Below are positions 9,872 to 18,255 of a stretch of DNA of 64,000 nt, piece by piece. The first letter of the stretch is position 1. Every line of letters starts with the position of its first letter. The notes beneath the pieces were generated by a model. The model was given only the letters and a program-made list of their open reading frames with translations, did not search any database and had not been told where the DNA came from. The stretch covers positions 105,847-169,846 of the forward strand of contig NZ_JAHKQO010000006.1 of NCBI RefSeq assembly GCF_018861065.1, read 5' to 3'. The stretch is from Paraglaciecola arctica (lineage in GTDB: Bacteria > Pseudomonadota > Gammaproteobacteria > Enterobacterales > Alteromonadaceae). Made by a program: the position numbers and the translations under genes.

Positions 9872-10651
9872 ATGAACAAAGTCAAATTCCTTGTTGTGGG
9901 TGCGGCCAAGTCTGGCACCACATCTTTATATAATTATATCAACCAACATCCCTCTGTATTTATGCCAGAAAACAAAGAGCCGCGTTTTTTTTGTGATTAC
10001 GACATAGAAAAATTTAATTTCGGAAAAACATACTTCCATAGTGATATTACCTCTACTAAAGAACAATACCTGAGTCTATTTAAGGATGCGCCTGTTAATT
10101 CGATGTGTGGAGAAGCCTCAACTGATTATTTAGCGTGCGAAAATACAGCTCAAAGAATTGTTGATTGGGATAAAAATATTAAAATTATCATTATGTTAAG
10201 AAACCCAATAGAAAGAGCCTACTCAGAATACCTCCATGCATTTAGGGCGAAATTTCAGAAAGAAACCTTCTGGGAGTCATTGATGCTTGAAGAAAAACGT
10301 AAGAATGAATTTTATGATCCTATATTTTTCCATGTGACAAGAGGGTTGTATTACAAGCCAGTAAGTGAATTTATTAATAAACTGGATACTAAAATAATAT
10401 TTTTTGAAGACTTTAAAAATAACTCTCAAAAAGTCACTTACGATGTGTTAGATTTTTTGAGGCTTGAACAAGTCGAACTTGATACATCTGAAAAGTTTAA
10501 TTCCGGCACACAAAATTATTATCAGCAAATACCTTTGTCATACGTTCAACATCACTGGTTACTAGAGCAATTCCATAAAGATATATGCAAACTTCAGGAT
10601 TTGTTAAATATCAACCTAGAGCATTGGCTAAGGCCTTTACATGTTAATTAA
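9872..10651 (+). CDS. PAPS-dependent sulfotransferase
   Basis: A protein of about 259 residues starting MNKVKFLVVGAAKSGTTSLY. The 5'-phosphosulfate-binding loop AAKSGTTSLY is at the N terminus and the 3'-phosphate-binding segment IIMLRNPIERAYSEYLH lies about 105 residues later, the standard order for cytosolic-type sulfotransferases. An in-frame ATG at 9797 would add 25 residues but has no ribosome-binding site and is less family-like. It is expected to sulfate a hydroxyl of a sugar. It is divergent from the CDP-sugar operon and convergent, 2 bp apart, with the following GT2 gene, so it probably decorates the same glycan. Confidence 0.85.
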   Translation: MNKVKFLVVGAAKSGTTSLYNYINQHPSVFMPENKEPRFFCDYDIEKFNFGKTYFHSDITSTKEQYLSLFKDAPVNSMCGEASTDYLACENTAQRIVDWDKNIKIIIMLRNPIERAYSEYLHAFRAKFQKETFWESLMLEEKRKNEFYDPIFFHVTRGLYYKPVSEFINKLDTKIIFFEDFKNNSQKVTYDVLDFLRLEQVELDTSEKFNSGTQNYYQQIPLSYVQHHWLLEQFHKDICKLQDLLNINLEHWLRPLHVN

Positions 10652-10653
10652 AG

Positions 10654-11778
10654 TTAAATTGAGTCCAGAAACACCACGTTTCCAGCATAATTGTATGATT
10701 TCAATACTTTCACCATTTGAGTACGATAAAAAATAGACATTATAATCACAGTATCTAACTGAAAAAGTGAAGAAGGGTCGACTTTTGACAAGGGAATACT
10801 GGTATAGGAAGAATCCACTACCTTTTTATCTAATATTACATGTGGCTTTTTGTTACAACGGCTAACAAAATACTTACTCAAATCATTAAATCCATATAAT
10901 CCATAACGCCCCATATCCGTATGACTGTCAATCAGCTTGTCTACCGCCTTATATTTAAACCTATTACCCCACAAGACTTTTAGCGCAGCATGAACGTTAT
11001 GTGATTGTTGCGGATAAAGTGCCAAAATTTTGCGCATCAGTTTTAGTCGTTGTCGGCTATTTTTAAAATAACTTTGACTGGTTAAAGAGCGGCTAAAGTT
11101 GGCTTCATGTAAACCGCAATAATTCAATTCCTGTGCGACAAAACATAACTGATGGCCTTTTATTAATTGCACGTAAAACAACCAATCATCAATGGGGCCA
11201 GAAGGCTCAAAATGTCTTAGAGCCTGGTTAAAACTAGACAACCTAAAGATCGCTGATGAAGCATTTCGCAGCACATTTCGAAAAGGCATAAAATTTCGAT
11301 TGATTTCATCCCCATCAAGACAGCCATCTTGCTGCCAATAATTTTGTTCAAAATAAGGCAAATGTATGTCCATTACCCCCAGCGAATTTGCCTCTCTATC
11401 AACCCAAGTTGAATGGCAGTAAGCAAGACAGGCATCGGGGTTATTTTCTAGCCTGGCAACCAAGGTTTCAACAAAACTTAGCTCACTAAAATCATCGGTT
11501 TCTGCTATCCACAAATATTTACCTTTGGCTTGTCTTGCGCCTTTTATCCACTGCTGAAACGCCCCCCCCGAATTGTGAGCATTACGGATAAATTTTGTCA
11601 CTCTAGGCTCTGATTGCGCAAACGCTTCTAAGACTGCTGCGCTGCCATCGGAACTGGCGTCGTCTAACAGAATAATTTCAAGGTGAGGGTAAGTTTGTTG
11701 TGCAATGGTTTGTAATCGTTTAGGTAAAAAACCAAGATGATTGTAGTTAGGCACAATGACAGACACTAATACGCTCAT
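10654..11778 (-). CDS. Family 2 glycosyltransferase with C-terminal nucleotide-binding-like module
   Basis: A 374-residue protein. The GT2 domain is clear: VSVIVPNYNHLGFLPKRL, IILLDDASSDGS and a metal site in YLWIAETDDFSE at about residue 90. The last ~85 residues, beginning GRYGLYGFNDLSKYF, resemble the Rossmann-like module at the C terminus of the protein encoded at 2524 and at the N terminus of the LicD protein encoded at 13323. It is the last gene of a tight four-gene operon (LicD, TagD-like, LicD, GT2) with gaps of 5 bp or less. It likely adds a sugar to the glycan that those enzymes modify. Confidence 0.82.
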   Translation of the reverse strand: MSVLVSVIVPNYNHLGFLPKRLQTIAQQTYPHLEIILLDDASSDGSAAVLEAFAQSEPRVTKFIRNAHNSGGAFQQWIKGARQAKGKYLWIAETDDFSELSFVETLVARLENNPDACLAYCHSTWVDREANSLGVMDIHLPYFEQNYWQQDGCLDGDEINRNFMPFRNVLRNASSAIFRLSSFNQALRHFEPSGPIDDWLFYVQLIKGHQLCFVAQELNYCGLHEANFSRSLTSQSYFKNSRQRLKLMRKILALYPQQSHNVHAALKVLWGNRFKYKAVDKLIDSHTDMGRYGLYGFNDLSKYFVSRCNKKPHVILDKKVVDSSYTSIPLSKVDPSSLFQLDTVIIMSIFYRTQMVKVLKSYNYAGNVVFLDSI

Positions 11779-11783
11779 ATAAG

Positions 11784-12863
11784 TTATTCTGCACCACTTG
11801 CATTGAGAATAGCTTGCATGGCTAATTCTGATTTTATGATGGTGGGATTATCAACTGCACCATTCCAAGTTTTTACTGGCGTCCGCCAATCACCATAATG
11901 TTCTTGAAGAAAAATTTCGGGGAAATCAGGAATTAACATTTCACCTGCAGTGGTGTTTTGTTTTGAACAGGGTAAAAATCCTTTAGTGCTGATGACATTT
12001 GCAGCAGGTTCAAACCAATAGGTTTTATCGCCCCGCACATAATGCATAATAAAATCAAACATCACGCCATCTTTGTATAACTGCATCGAGCCTACCACCC
12101 TGCCCTGAGTAAAACTCAAAGCAGGTTTATTTTGCCAATTGTTACCAAAACGGGCTTGTAAAAAAGCATCAGTTTGCGCTGGGGCATAATAACTATGTTC
12201 ACCAATAGTATAAGATTCTGCTGGGAACAACGGCTTATCAAACCAATGTTCACAATTCAGGTCACGCCAACCAAAACCTTGCTGATTTTCGATATACAAA
12301 AAGAAATTAATTCGCCATTGCCCAACAGCTAACAACAGGCTTTTAACTTTTTGATTAACGTAACTTAGCGAAACCTCACCAATTGTTTCTAGGCTGTTTA
12401 ACAGTTTGTTTAGCTGCCTTGTATCCTTGGGATTAATCAACACCCCCAAAGTATCAGTTTCACCAAACAGGCTTTTATCTCTGTGCAAGTTAAGTAACGC
12501 ACCGCCAATTAGGCAATGCTCAACTTGCTCTTGCTGCATTATATTGCTGAGTTGTAAAATTAACCCTAAGCCATTATCTAGTTCAGACTGTTCTCTAATT
12601 CCCAGGTGGTGCACCCTGCATTCGTAGCCAAGCTTTCGATATTCAGACTCTAAGGCAAGGGTGGCTTCAATATCGCTTTCAAACACGGCAAAGTCTAAAT
12701 CTTTATCCCAAGGTAAAAAGTCACCATCACGCACCATGCCTAATAACGAACCACCTATCAATACAGCTTGAATACCGGCTTGATCAGAGACATCTAACAC
12801 TTCACGGCAAATGTTGTGCACGTTGTCGTAGTCGGAGTAAATTTTATTCAGGGTATAAAGCAT
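11784..12863 (-). CDS. LicD-family phosphotransferase
   Basis: A 359-residue protein with the LicD/fukutin-type nucleotidyltransferase-fold signature GGSLLGMVRDGDFLPWDKDLDFAV at about residues 37-60, including the acidic DxD-like DKDLD. A C-terminal HYGDWRTPVKTWN matches the conserved end of this family. LicD proteins transfer phosphocholine or related phospho-alcohols from a CDP-activated donor to a sugar. The adjacent cytidylyltransferase supplies a plausible donor. Between the two family blocks is a longer middle region, with a second GGALLNLHRD segment, that is not typical and may be a partial duplication of the nucleotidyltransferase motif. Confidence 0.7.
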   Translation of the reverse strand: MLYTLNKIYSDYDNVHNICREVLDVSDQAGIQAVLIGGSLLGMVRDGDFLPWDKDLDFAVFESDIEATLALESEYRKLGYECRVHHLGIREQSELDNGLGLILQLSNIMQQEQVEHCLIGGALLNLHRDKSLFGETDTLGVLINPKDTRQLNKLLNSLETIGEVSLSYVNQKVKSLLLAVGQWRINFFLYIENQQGFGWRDLNCEHWFDKPLFPAESYTIGEHSYYAPAQTDAFLQARFGNNWQNKPALSFTQGRVVGSMQLYKDGVMFDFIMHYVRGDKTYWFEPAANVISTKGFLPCSKQNTTAGEMLIPDFPEIFLQEHYGDWRTPVKTWNGAVDNPTIIKSELAMQAILNASGAE

Positions 12864-12867
12864 GAGA

Positions 12868-13326
12868 CTATTCTAATGCCTTAACTATATCTAAAACACT
12901 ATCCAGCCCTTGTTTCATTTTCTGGATGGTTTGTGGATCAATTTTAGCCAATGACAGTTTTAGTTGTGTGGTGGATATGGTCGGAGTTCTTGATAAATAA
13001 ATGACCTCGCATAGATCTTGTAGGTTATCGAATTTACCTTGCCAATCATTGCCCATGCCAAATAAATCTACTTTGTGTTCAATGATATCTTGTTGTTTTT
13101 GTTGCCAATTGTTCTCAGGAATAACCTTATCGACACACTTCAGCGCACCTACAATTCTGGCTCTTTCTTGATAGGAATATAAACACTGTTTGCCTTTTTC
13201 TTGATTAAATTCATCGGTGGACACACCCACAATGAGTTTATCGCCAAGCTCTGCCAAACGCTCGAGCAGGTTGAGATGGCCAATATGAAATAGGTCAAAG
13301 GTTCCGTAAGTCATCACTATTTTCAT
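12868..13326 (-). CDS. tagD: Glycerol-3-phosphate cytidylyltransferase-like (TagD-type)
   Basis: A 152-residue member of the cytidylyltransferase family, with the N terminus TYGTFDLFHIGHLNLLERL containing the HIGH motif at residues 14-17 that binds nucleotide, and YSYQERARIVGALKCVD as the second conserved block. TagD-type enzymes make CDP-glycerol; close relatives activate other small phospho-alcohols, so the exact substrate is open. Its ATG overlaps the stop of the upstream LicD gene and it is 4 bp from the downstream LicD gene, strongly suggesting that it makes the donor for those two transferases. Confidence 0.82.
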   Translation of the reverse strand: MKIVMTYGTFDLFHIGHLNLLERLAELGDKLIVGVSTDEFNQEKGKQCLYSYQERARIVGALKCVDKVIPENNWQQKQQDIIEHKVDLFGMGNDWQGKFDNLQDLCEVIYLSRTPTISTTQLKLSLAKIDPQTIQKMKQGLDSVLDIVKALE

Positions 13327-14222
13327 AAGCTTTGACTTTCAAACACTGTGGCAGATTTAATTTCACTTAATGACCAGTCTTGTTTAGGGGTTCGCCAATC
13401 ACCATAGTGACCGCTTAGGTATGCTTCCGCAGCATGGGGTAAATAAACCACACCACCAGCAAATTCATGACTAGGAGTGTGACTAAAATGACTAGATGGC
13501 ATACGAAATCCACGTGAAGCTAAACAATAGTCCATGTTTTGCCCTTGAATATATTTGACAAAAAAATCGATTCCAGGAAATGTATCTCGACCGTTATTTG
13601 GCAACAACTTAAGGGCGCGAATGGCACCGACAGGCACAGCTCCATAAGCTTGTTGGTTAATATACTGATGCAAAGTCCAGGTCACACCAGTTAATTCCCT
13701 CATCTTAGGTAATAGCTGTTCAATGACCTGGATACTGTGGTCTAAAGACTCAGCCTTTATTGAAAAGTCTAAATCATCATCCCAGGGGATCAATGCGTTG
13801 TCTCTGTACACGCCCAACAAGGTCCCTGCATCAATATAATGGTCGACGTTATGCTGCGCTAAGTTTTCAGATAACATTAACAACAGATCTACCGCGGTTT
13901 TGCCCTGTCGATGGGAGTTTTTTAATTGCATAGGTTTGATCAACCTAGCGGGTAATACCTCAACGTTGATATCTGACACTAACTGTTTCAATTGCGTTTG
14001 AATCTGCTCAAAAAACTCACTGGCAATCAGAACTTTTTCCGGCTTGAGTGCGGCTATTTCAGAAGGTGAAATAACAGGAATTTTTTCAATCTGCTTGCCT
14101 TGTTTATTAATATCATTGTCGGCAAAGGCTAACACCTCATACAAATCTGCAATATCACTAAAGGCAGAACAACCAGATAAACTAGCACCAAATATCACCA
14201 CTTTTGTTGCTTGCTTATTCAT
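13323..14222 (-). CDS. LicD-family protein with N-terminal Rossmann-like module
   Basis: A 299-residue protein with two parts. Residues 6-92 form a nucleotide-binding-like module starting TKVVIFGASLSG. Residues from about 115 form a LicD domain with IDAGTLLGVYRDNALIPWDDDLDFSI and the C-terminal GHYGDWRTPKQDWS. It is the first gene of the LicD-TagD-LicD-GT2 operon and likely transfers a phospho-alcohol to the glycan. The fused N-terminal module is shared in character with two glycosyltransferases of the cluster and may help bind the nucleotide-linked substrate or partner proteins. The family call is firm, the substrate is not. Confidence 0.75.
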   Translation of the reverse strand: MNKQATKVVIFGASLSGCSAFSDIADLYEVLAFADNDINKQGKQIEKIPVISPSEIAALKPEKVLIASEFFEQIQTQLKQLVSDINVEVLPARLIKPMQLKNSHRQGKTAVDLLLMLSENLAQHNVDHYIDAGTLLGVYRDNALIPWDDDLDFSIKAESLDHSIQVIEQLLPKMRELTGVTWTLHQYINQQAYGAVPVGAIRALKLLPNNGRDTFPGIDFFVKYIQGQNMDYCLASRGFRMPSSHFSHTPSHEFAGGVVYLPHAAEAYLSGHYGDWRTPKQDWSLSEIKSATVFESQSL

Positions 14223-14348
14223 AATTTAGGATGATCAGTTGAAAGCTGCGGCATGCTCTACTCTTAATTAAAATATCGGAATTTGACTTAGATTATTCTT
14301 TTATATCGGCTAGCAATGATTCGACTTTAATCCAGTCTGACCGCGGAT

Positions 14349-15074
14349 TTAAGCCGTACTGCCCGCATCTACCGTCATCACAGTACCGGTGATGGCTAAG
14401 GCTTTATCACTGAGCAAATACACCACCATAGCTGCCGCGTCTTCTACTGTAGCTAATTTACCCAAAGGGCTGCGGCGTTTAACACTTTCAAGCTTATCGC
14501 CTTGTAAACTGCTGGTCATGTCTGTTTGCATATAACCTGGGGCGACACAATTCACCGTGATCCCTGCTTTGCCTACTTCACGTGCTAATGAGTGGCTAAA
14601 ACCTTCTAATGCGGCTTTGCTGGCAGCGTAAACACTTAGGCCATTAAAGCCGGTTTTAGCAATGATTGAAGATATATTAATGATCCGCCCTTTACGATTT
14701 AACAACATAGAGCGGACTAAATATTTACAGAGTAAAATCGGCGCTTGAATATTTAGCTGCAACAAATGTTCAATGGCAGAGTTAGGCATAGTAGCCAGAA
14801 CACCATCATGGCCTGCTGCCGCATTATTAACTAAAGCGTAAGGTCGGCCGTATTGTTTTATTAATTGTTTGCACAGCTCGGATAAACTATCTAAGTCGGC
14901 TAAATCTGCTGGGTGAAAGTGCATCAGTTCAGGATTGGCTTGTTGCAATGCTTTAAAGGATTCGGTGAGCGTTTTGGCAATGCCTATTACGCCAAAACCT
15001 TGCTCTGCCGCTTGTTGGCAAATAGCTAATCCTAAGCCTTTGCTGGCACCAGTTACTATGACGTAATTAGCCAT
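14349..15074 (-). CDS. SDR-family 3-oxoacyl-ACP reductase-like protein
   Basis: A 241-residue classical SDR with the TGASKGLG cofactor motif at residues 7-14, LVNNAA, the catalytic serine in ISSI, and YAASKAALEGFSHSLAREV with the YxxxK pair. It is FabG-like in length and sequence. It lies 4 bp after an adenylate-forming ligase and next to an acyl carrier protein, outside any fatty acid operon. The likely job is to reduce a 3-oxoacyl group on that dedicated carrier before transfer to a sugar amine. A conventional FabG housekeeping role is less likely because of the context. Confidence 0.82.
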   Translation of the reverse strand: MANYVIVTGASKGLGLAICQQAAEQGFGVIGIAKTLTESFKALQQANPELMHFHPADLADLDSLSELCKQLIKQYGRPYALVNNAAAGHDGVLATMPNSAIEHLLQLNIQAPILLCKYLVRSMLLNRKGRIINISSIIAKTGFNGLSVYAASKAALEGFSHSLAREVGKAGITVNCVAPGYMQTDMTSSLQGDKLESVKRRSPLGKLATVEDAAAMVVYLLSDKALAITGTVMTVDAGSTA

Positions 15075-15078
15075 GTTG

Positions 15079-16365
15079 TTACTTCCTATTTATTTTACCA
15101 CTTGGATCGTGGGCAATTTCATTCACTATATTGATTTTGGTAGGTATTTCAAAACGTTGCAATTGATTTTTAGCTATTTTAAGTAACTCGAATTTAATTA
15201 GTTTCGGATCAACATCAGGTTTGATAGTTACATCAGCTACCACTAGCTCACCCATCAAGGGGCTTTTTTTAGGGTAGACCTTGGCTTGGTTGATATCGAC
15301 ACATTGCATTAATACTTGCTCGATTTCTTCTGGGTGCACCTTGTTGCCACCCACATTAATGGTGCCGGTTGCGCGACCTAAAAACAGCACTCTTCCATCT
15401 TTTACTTCTACCCTGTCTTGAGTATCCAAATAACCTTGGCTATCTGTTTGTTTTCTTAAATTTTGGCAAAGAGTAAATCTGGGTTTTACCATTAAATGTT
15501 GGTCATCAGATATTTTAAGGCCCACAGGCTGCGAATTGTCATCAAGCCATGTAAGCGGAAAACCAGCAAGCCCGTCAGAGACTACCAAGCCTACACCAGC
15601 TTCAGTAGAGGCGTAAATATGCCGCAACTTTGCCTGTGGAAATAGACGTTTTAATGAATCCAACACACTTTGATCGGCAATTTCACCGCCTAAGGTTATA
15701 TACCTAAGCTTTAAGTCACTTAGCTGCCCTGTCATCAATAGTTGTCGCCACAAACTAGGCGTGGCCGAAATAGCGGTCGTTTCAGATTGTTTTAATAATG
15801 CCATGAGTGCCAGCGGTTCATTGTCAGCAGAATCGACTAAATCTGCACCACTTAACAAGGCCTGCAATACCACCTGTAAACCGGCGTACCGAAAAGGTTG
15901 ATACAATAAGGCCCAGTTTAAGCTTTGTAATTTTTCGCTGTATTTAGTGCTTGCTGTTAAAGACGCAAAAGAGTGTGCATACCACTTTGGCTGACCAGTA
16001 GTGCCTGATGTGGCCAAATACCAAGCTGTTGGCTTGTTGGTTTGCCTATCGCTGTTTGGCAAATCGGTGACGGGAGCACTAGTTTCACTTTCGAGTGGCC
16101 ATTCTATTAAGTCGTCTTGGGGTAACAACACATTAGGTGGACATAAATAGATGGATGAACACCATGCATCAAAAGCGATGATTGCAGTAATGAACTCGGC
16201 TAAGTTGGTATAACCTAAGGCAATAGGTTGACCAGCTAAATGTGCATAGTTTTGTCTAATTTCATCTGCTTGAGTAATTAATTCATGCACACTAAAAGTG
16301 TTACCTGCATACGATATCTGCCCAGTATTGGGCAGGGTTTTTAATCGCTCTAGCAGGCTTGGCAT
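15079..16365 (-). CDS. Adenylate-forming acyl ligase (ANL superfamily)
   Basis: A 428-residue protein, shorter than the usual ~500-550. The phosphate-binding loop is YLATSGTTGQPKWYAHS at about residue 113; ISATPSLWRQLL, the IYASTEAGVG motif and the C-terminal NVGGNKVHPEEIEQVL hinge are present. It would activate a carboxylic acid with ATP and load it, most simply onto the adjacent acyl carrier protein. The C terminus ends SGKINRK, keeping the catalytic-type lysine. Together with the carrier and the SDR it forms an acyl-supply module between the pseudaminic acid genes and the LicD operon. Confidence 0.82.
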   Translation of the reverse strand: MPSLLERLKTLPNTGQISYAGNTFSVHELITQADEIRQNYAHLAGQPIALGYTNLAEFITAIIAFDAWCSSIYLCPPNVLLPQDDLIEWPLESETSAPVTDLPNSDRQTNKPTAWYLATSGTTGQPKWYAHSFASLTASTKYSEKLQSLNWALLYQPFRYAGLQVVLQALLSGADLVDSADNEPLALMALLKQSETTAISATPSLWRQLLMTGQLSDLKLRYITLGGEIADQSVLDSLKRLFPQAKLRHIYASTEAGVGLVVSDGLAGFPLTWLDDNSQPVGLKISDDQHLMVKPRFTLCQNLRKQTDSQGYLDTQDRVEVKDGRVLFLGRATGTINVGGNKVHPEEIEQVLMQCVDINQAKVYPKKSPLMGELVVADVTIKPDVDPKLIKFELLKIAKNQLQRFEIPTKINIVNEIAHDPSGKINRK

Positions 16366-16372
16366 AAAAATA

Positions 16373-16627
16373 TTAGTGGTTATTCGCAGCGAGCTGGTAG
16401 ATAGCTACAAACTGAGCAAAAGTACTAGGGTAAGTCTCGATTTGTAATTCTGTAAAGGGGTCAAAACCAAGATCTTCTTCTAGCTGCGCCACTAACATGG
16501 CATAACCTAGTGAGTCTAAGCCACACTCAAGCAATAATGTATCAGCTTCAATTGGCTCAACTAAAGTGCAGTCGCTTAACTGCGCAACCTGTTGCATAGC
16601 TTGTTTAATTTGTTGTTCTAAATCCAC
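16373..16627 (-). CDS. Acyl carrier protein
   Basis: An 84-residue acidic protein with the phosphopantetheine attachment motif GLDSLGYAMLVAQLEE, the serine being residue 39. Length and composition are normal for a discrete ACP. It is placed between the PseH-like acetyltransferase gene and the adenylate-forming ligase, with gaps of only 2 and 7 bp, so it is a dedicated carrier for this cluster and not the fatty acid synthase ACP. Confidence 0.85.
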   Translation of the reverse strand: MDLEQQIKQAMQQVAQLSDCTLVEPIEADTLLLECGLDSLGYAMLVAQLEEDLGFDPFTELQIETYPSTFAQFVAIYQLAANNH

Positions 16628-16629
16628 TG

Positions 16630-17217
16630 TTATCCCGCTTCTAAAAATTCAATTTGAGACGATGCCTGCGCAAAGTTTTTAGGCAGTTTTTTAAGTACCT
16701 TTTCACGCTTTTGACGCCACTGCTGCAATGCATAACTGTAATGCAGTATATCGTAATCTAAGCCGTTACGTTGCCCACCTTTTGTGCGACTAACCTGTTC
16801 ATATTCAAACACTTTATGCATCTTATTCGCAGCCTGATTAAAGGACAATACTTGAGCTAACAAATGACTAAATTGATCCTGACTGGCGGTAAAATCCAGC
16901 GCGGCTAGTTCCAAGATAATACCACTACCGGGCCACACATTGGTTTCGCCTAAATAACAGCCCCAATCTGGTGTGGCTGTGTGCATATCTGAAAAGTTTA
17001 ATACGCCAATGGGCCGCTGATTTTGTAAAAACACATAGAAATGGCGACTAGGATCTTCTTGTAACTTTTCGAACCAAACGCAATGTTCGTACCACTTTAC
17101 TGGAGAATCATTATGCATATTCTGCCTAATCCTTGCACTATTTCGCCATTGCCAAACAAGCTTTAACTGGTCTTTTTGTAGAGGTTTAAATGCATGGGCA
17201 GGGATGGCGTTTTTCAT
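16630..17217 (-). CDS. pseH: UDP-4-amino-4,6-dideoxy-N-acetyl-beta-L-altrosamine N-acetyltransferase-like (GNAT)
   Basis: A 195-residue GNAT protein. The N-terminal FKPLQKDQLKLVWQWRNSARIRQNMHND and WYEHCVWFEKL resemble PseH, and PIGVLNFSDM is the central beta strand of the fold. It would acylate the 4-amino group of the pseudaminic acid precursor. Its start overlaps the pseG stop by 4 bp. Because an ACP gene follows it directly, the acyl donor may be an acyl-ACP rather than acetyl-CoA; that is inference from gene order. Confidence 0.82.
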   Translation of the reverse strand: MKNAIPAHAFKPLQKDQLKLVWQWRNSARIRQNMHNDSPVKWYEHCVWFEKLQEDPSRHFYVFLQNQRPIGVLNFSDMHTATPDWGCYLGETNVWPGSGIILELAALDFTASQDQFSHLLAQVLSFNQAANKMHKVFEYEQVSRTKGGQRNGLDYDILHYSYALQQWRQKREKVLKKLPKNFAQASSQIEFLEAG

Positions 17218-18248
17218 GTATTACCATTATTAGCTAAGGTGATATCTGACATCAATTTAACAATGTTTCGAGCACCATCTAAAGCTGGCAGCAACAAAGC
17301 CTTGTTATGCATTTCTTGCAACAAATCGGGTTGTTGCCACAAAGATAAACACTGTGCGGCTAATTCGTAAGCACCAAGTTCTTTGGTCGCCACCTGACAC
17401 CAACCTTGATTAGCTGCCTCTTGGCTAGCAGGTAACTGATTATCGGCCACCACGACTAAGATTGCCGGCACCGCGCAGGCCCGTAGCTCAAACTGACTGC
17501 CGCCTGCCGCTGATATGGCTAATTTAGTGTTTTCTAATTCTTGCGCCATATTCTGACAATCGTGTAGATGATTAATCTCTAAGCCACTGGCTTGTATAAT
17601 ATTTTCAAGCGATTCCAAACTAGTATAAGCTGCGCCTGTAATCACCTTGATTGGCATGGATGGGTCTAGTTTTTGTATCGCCTCTAATACTTTTAGGGTC
17701 AAATTTTTAGGATCGCTGCCGCCAAACATTAGAGCCAAATGTTCACGCTGGGACCAATTTTGTCTGTTCACTTGTAGGAATTCTTGACGCAACACTTGAT
17801 AGTTTTGGCCTATTGCCAGCTGAGCATTAGGCGCAGTCGTTGGATACTGAAGCAAGGCCGTATTAGACGCACCATTTATCACCAAGTCTGCATACAACTC
17901 ACCGCTATTGTTAAGATCATCAAACACAGCGAGTTTAAATTCAGTGGATTGTAGTGAGTGTCTATAAGCATGATCAAACTGATAACCATCCAATATTAAC
18001 CAATCGAATTGTTGACGGATACATTGCTGTACTAGCCATTTTGGCTCAGCCTGCTTATTCAAATAGGCTAAGGTGAGAATTTCGCCCACCCAATCAGTTC
18101 GCGGTTTGCAAAACTGCTGAGAATCCTCGGACATAAAAAAAAACACTTGATGCCCGAACTTTTTAAGACCTTGAGCTAAAGCCATACAACGCATTAGGTG
18201 ACCTAACCCCATTTTTGGATCACCTTCAACACGAAAACTCACGCGCAT
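17214..18248 (-). CDS. pseG: UDP-2,4-diacetamido-2,4,6-trideoxy-beta-L-altropyranose hydrolase
   Basis: A 344-residue GT-B-like protein starting MRVSFRVEGDPKMGLGHLMRCMALAQ, the characteristic GxGHxxR region of PseG. Later landmarks are LALMFGGSDPKNL and the C-terminal ISAAGGSQFELRAC. It removes UDP from the altrosamine precursor to release the free sugar for PseI. Order and spacing (7 bp after pseI, 4-bp overlap with pseH) place it in the pse operon. Confidence 0.9.
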   Translation of the reverse strand: MRVSFRVEGDPKMGLGHLMRCMALAQGLKKFGHQVFFFMSEDSQQFCKPRTDWVGEILTLAYLNKQAEPKWLVQQCIRQQFDWLILDGYQFDHAYRHSLQSTEFKLAVFDDLNNSGELYADLVINGASNTALLQYPTTAPNAQLAIGQNYQVLRQEFLQVNRQNWSQREHLALMFGGSDPKNLTLKVLEAIQKLDPSMPIKVITGAAYTSLESLENIIQASGLEINHLHDCQNMAQELENTKLAISAAGGSQFELRACAVPAILVVVADNQLPASQEAANQGWCQVATKELGAYELAAQCLSLWQQPDLLQEMHNKALLLPALDGARNIVKLMSDITLANNGNT

Positions 18249-18255
18249 CAGAACA

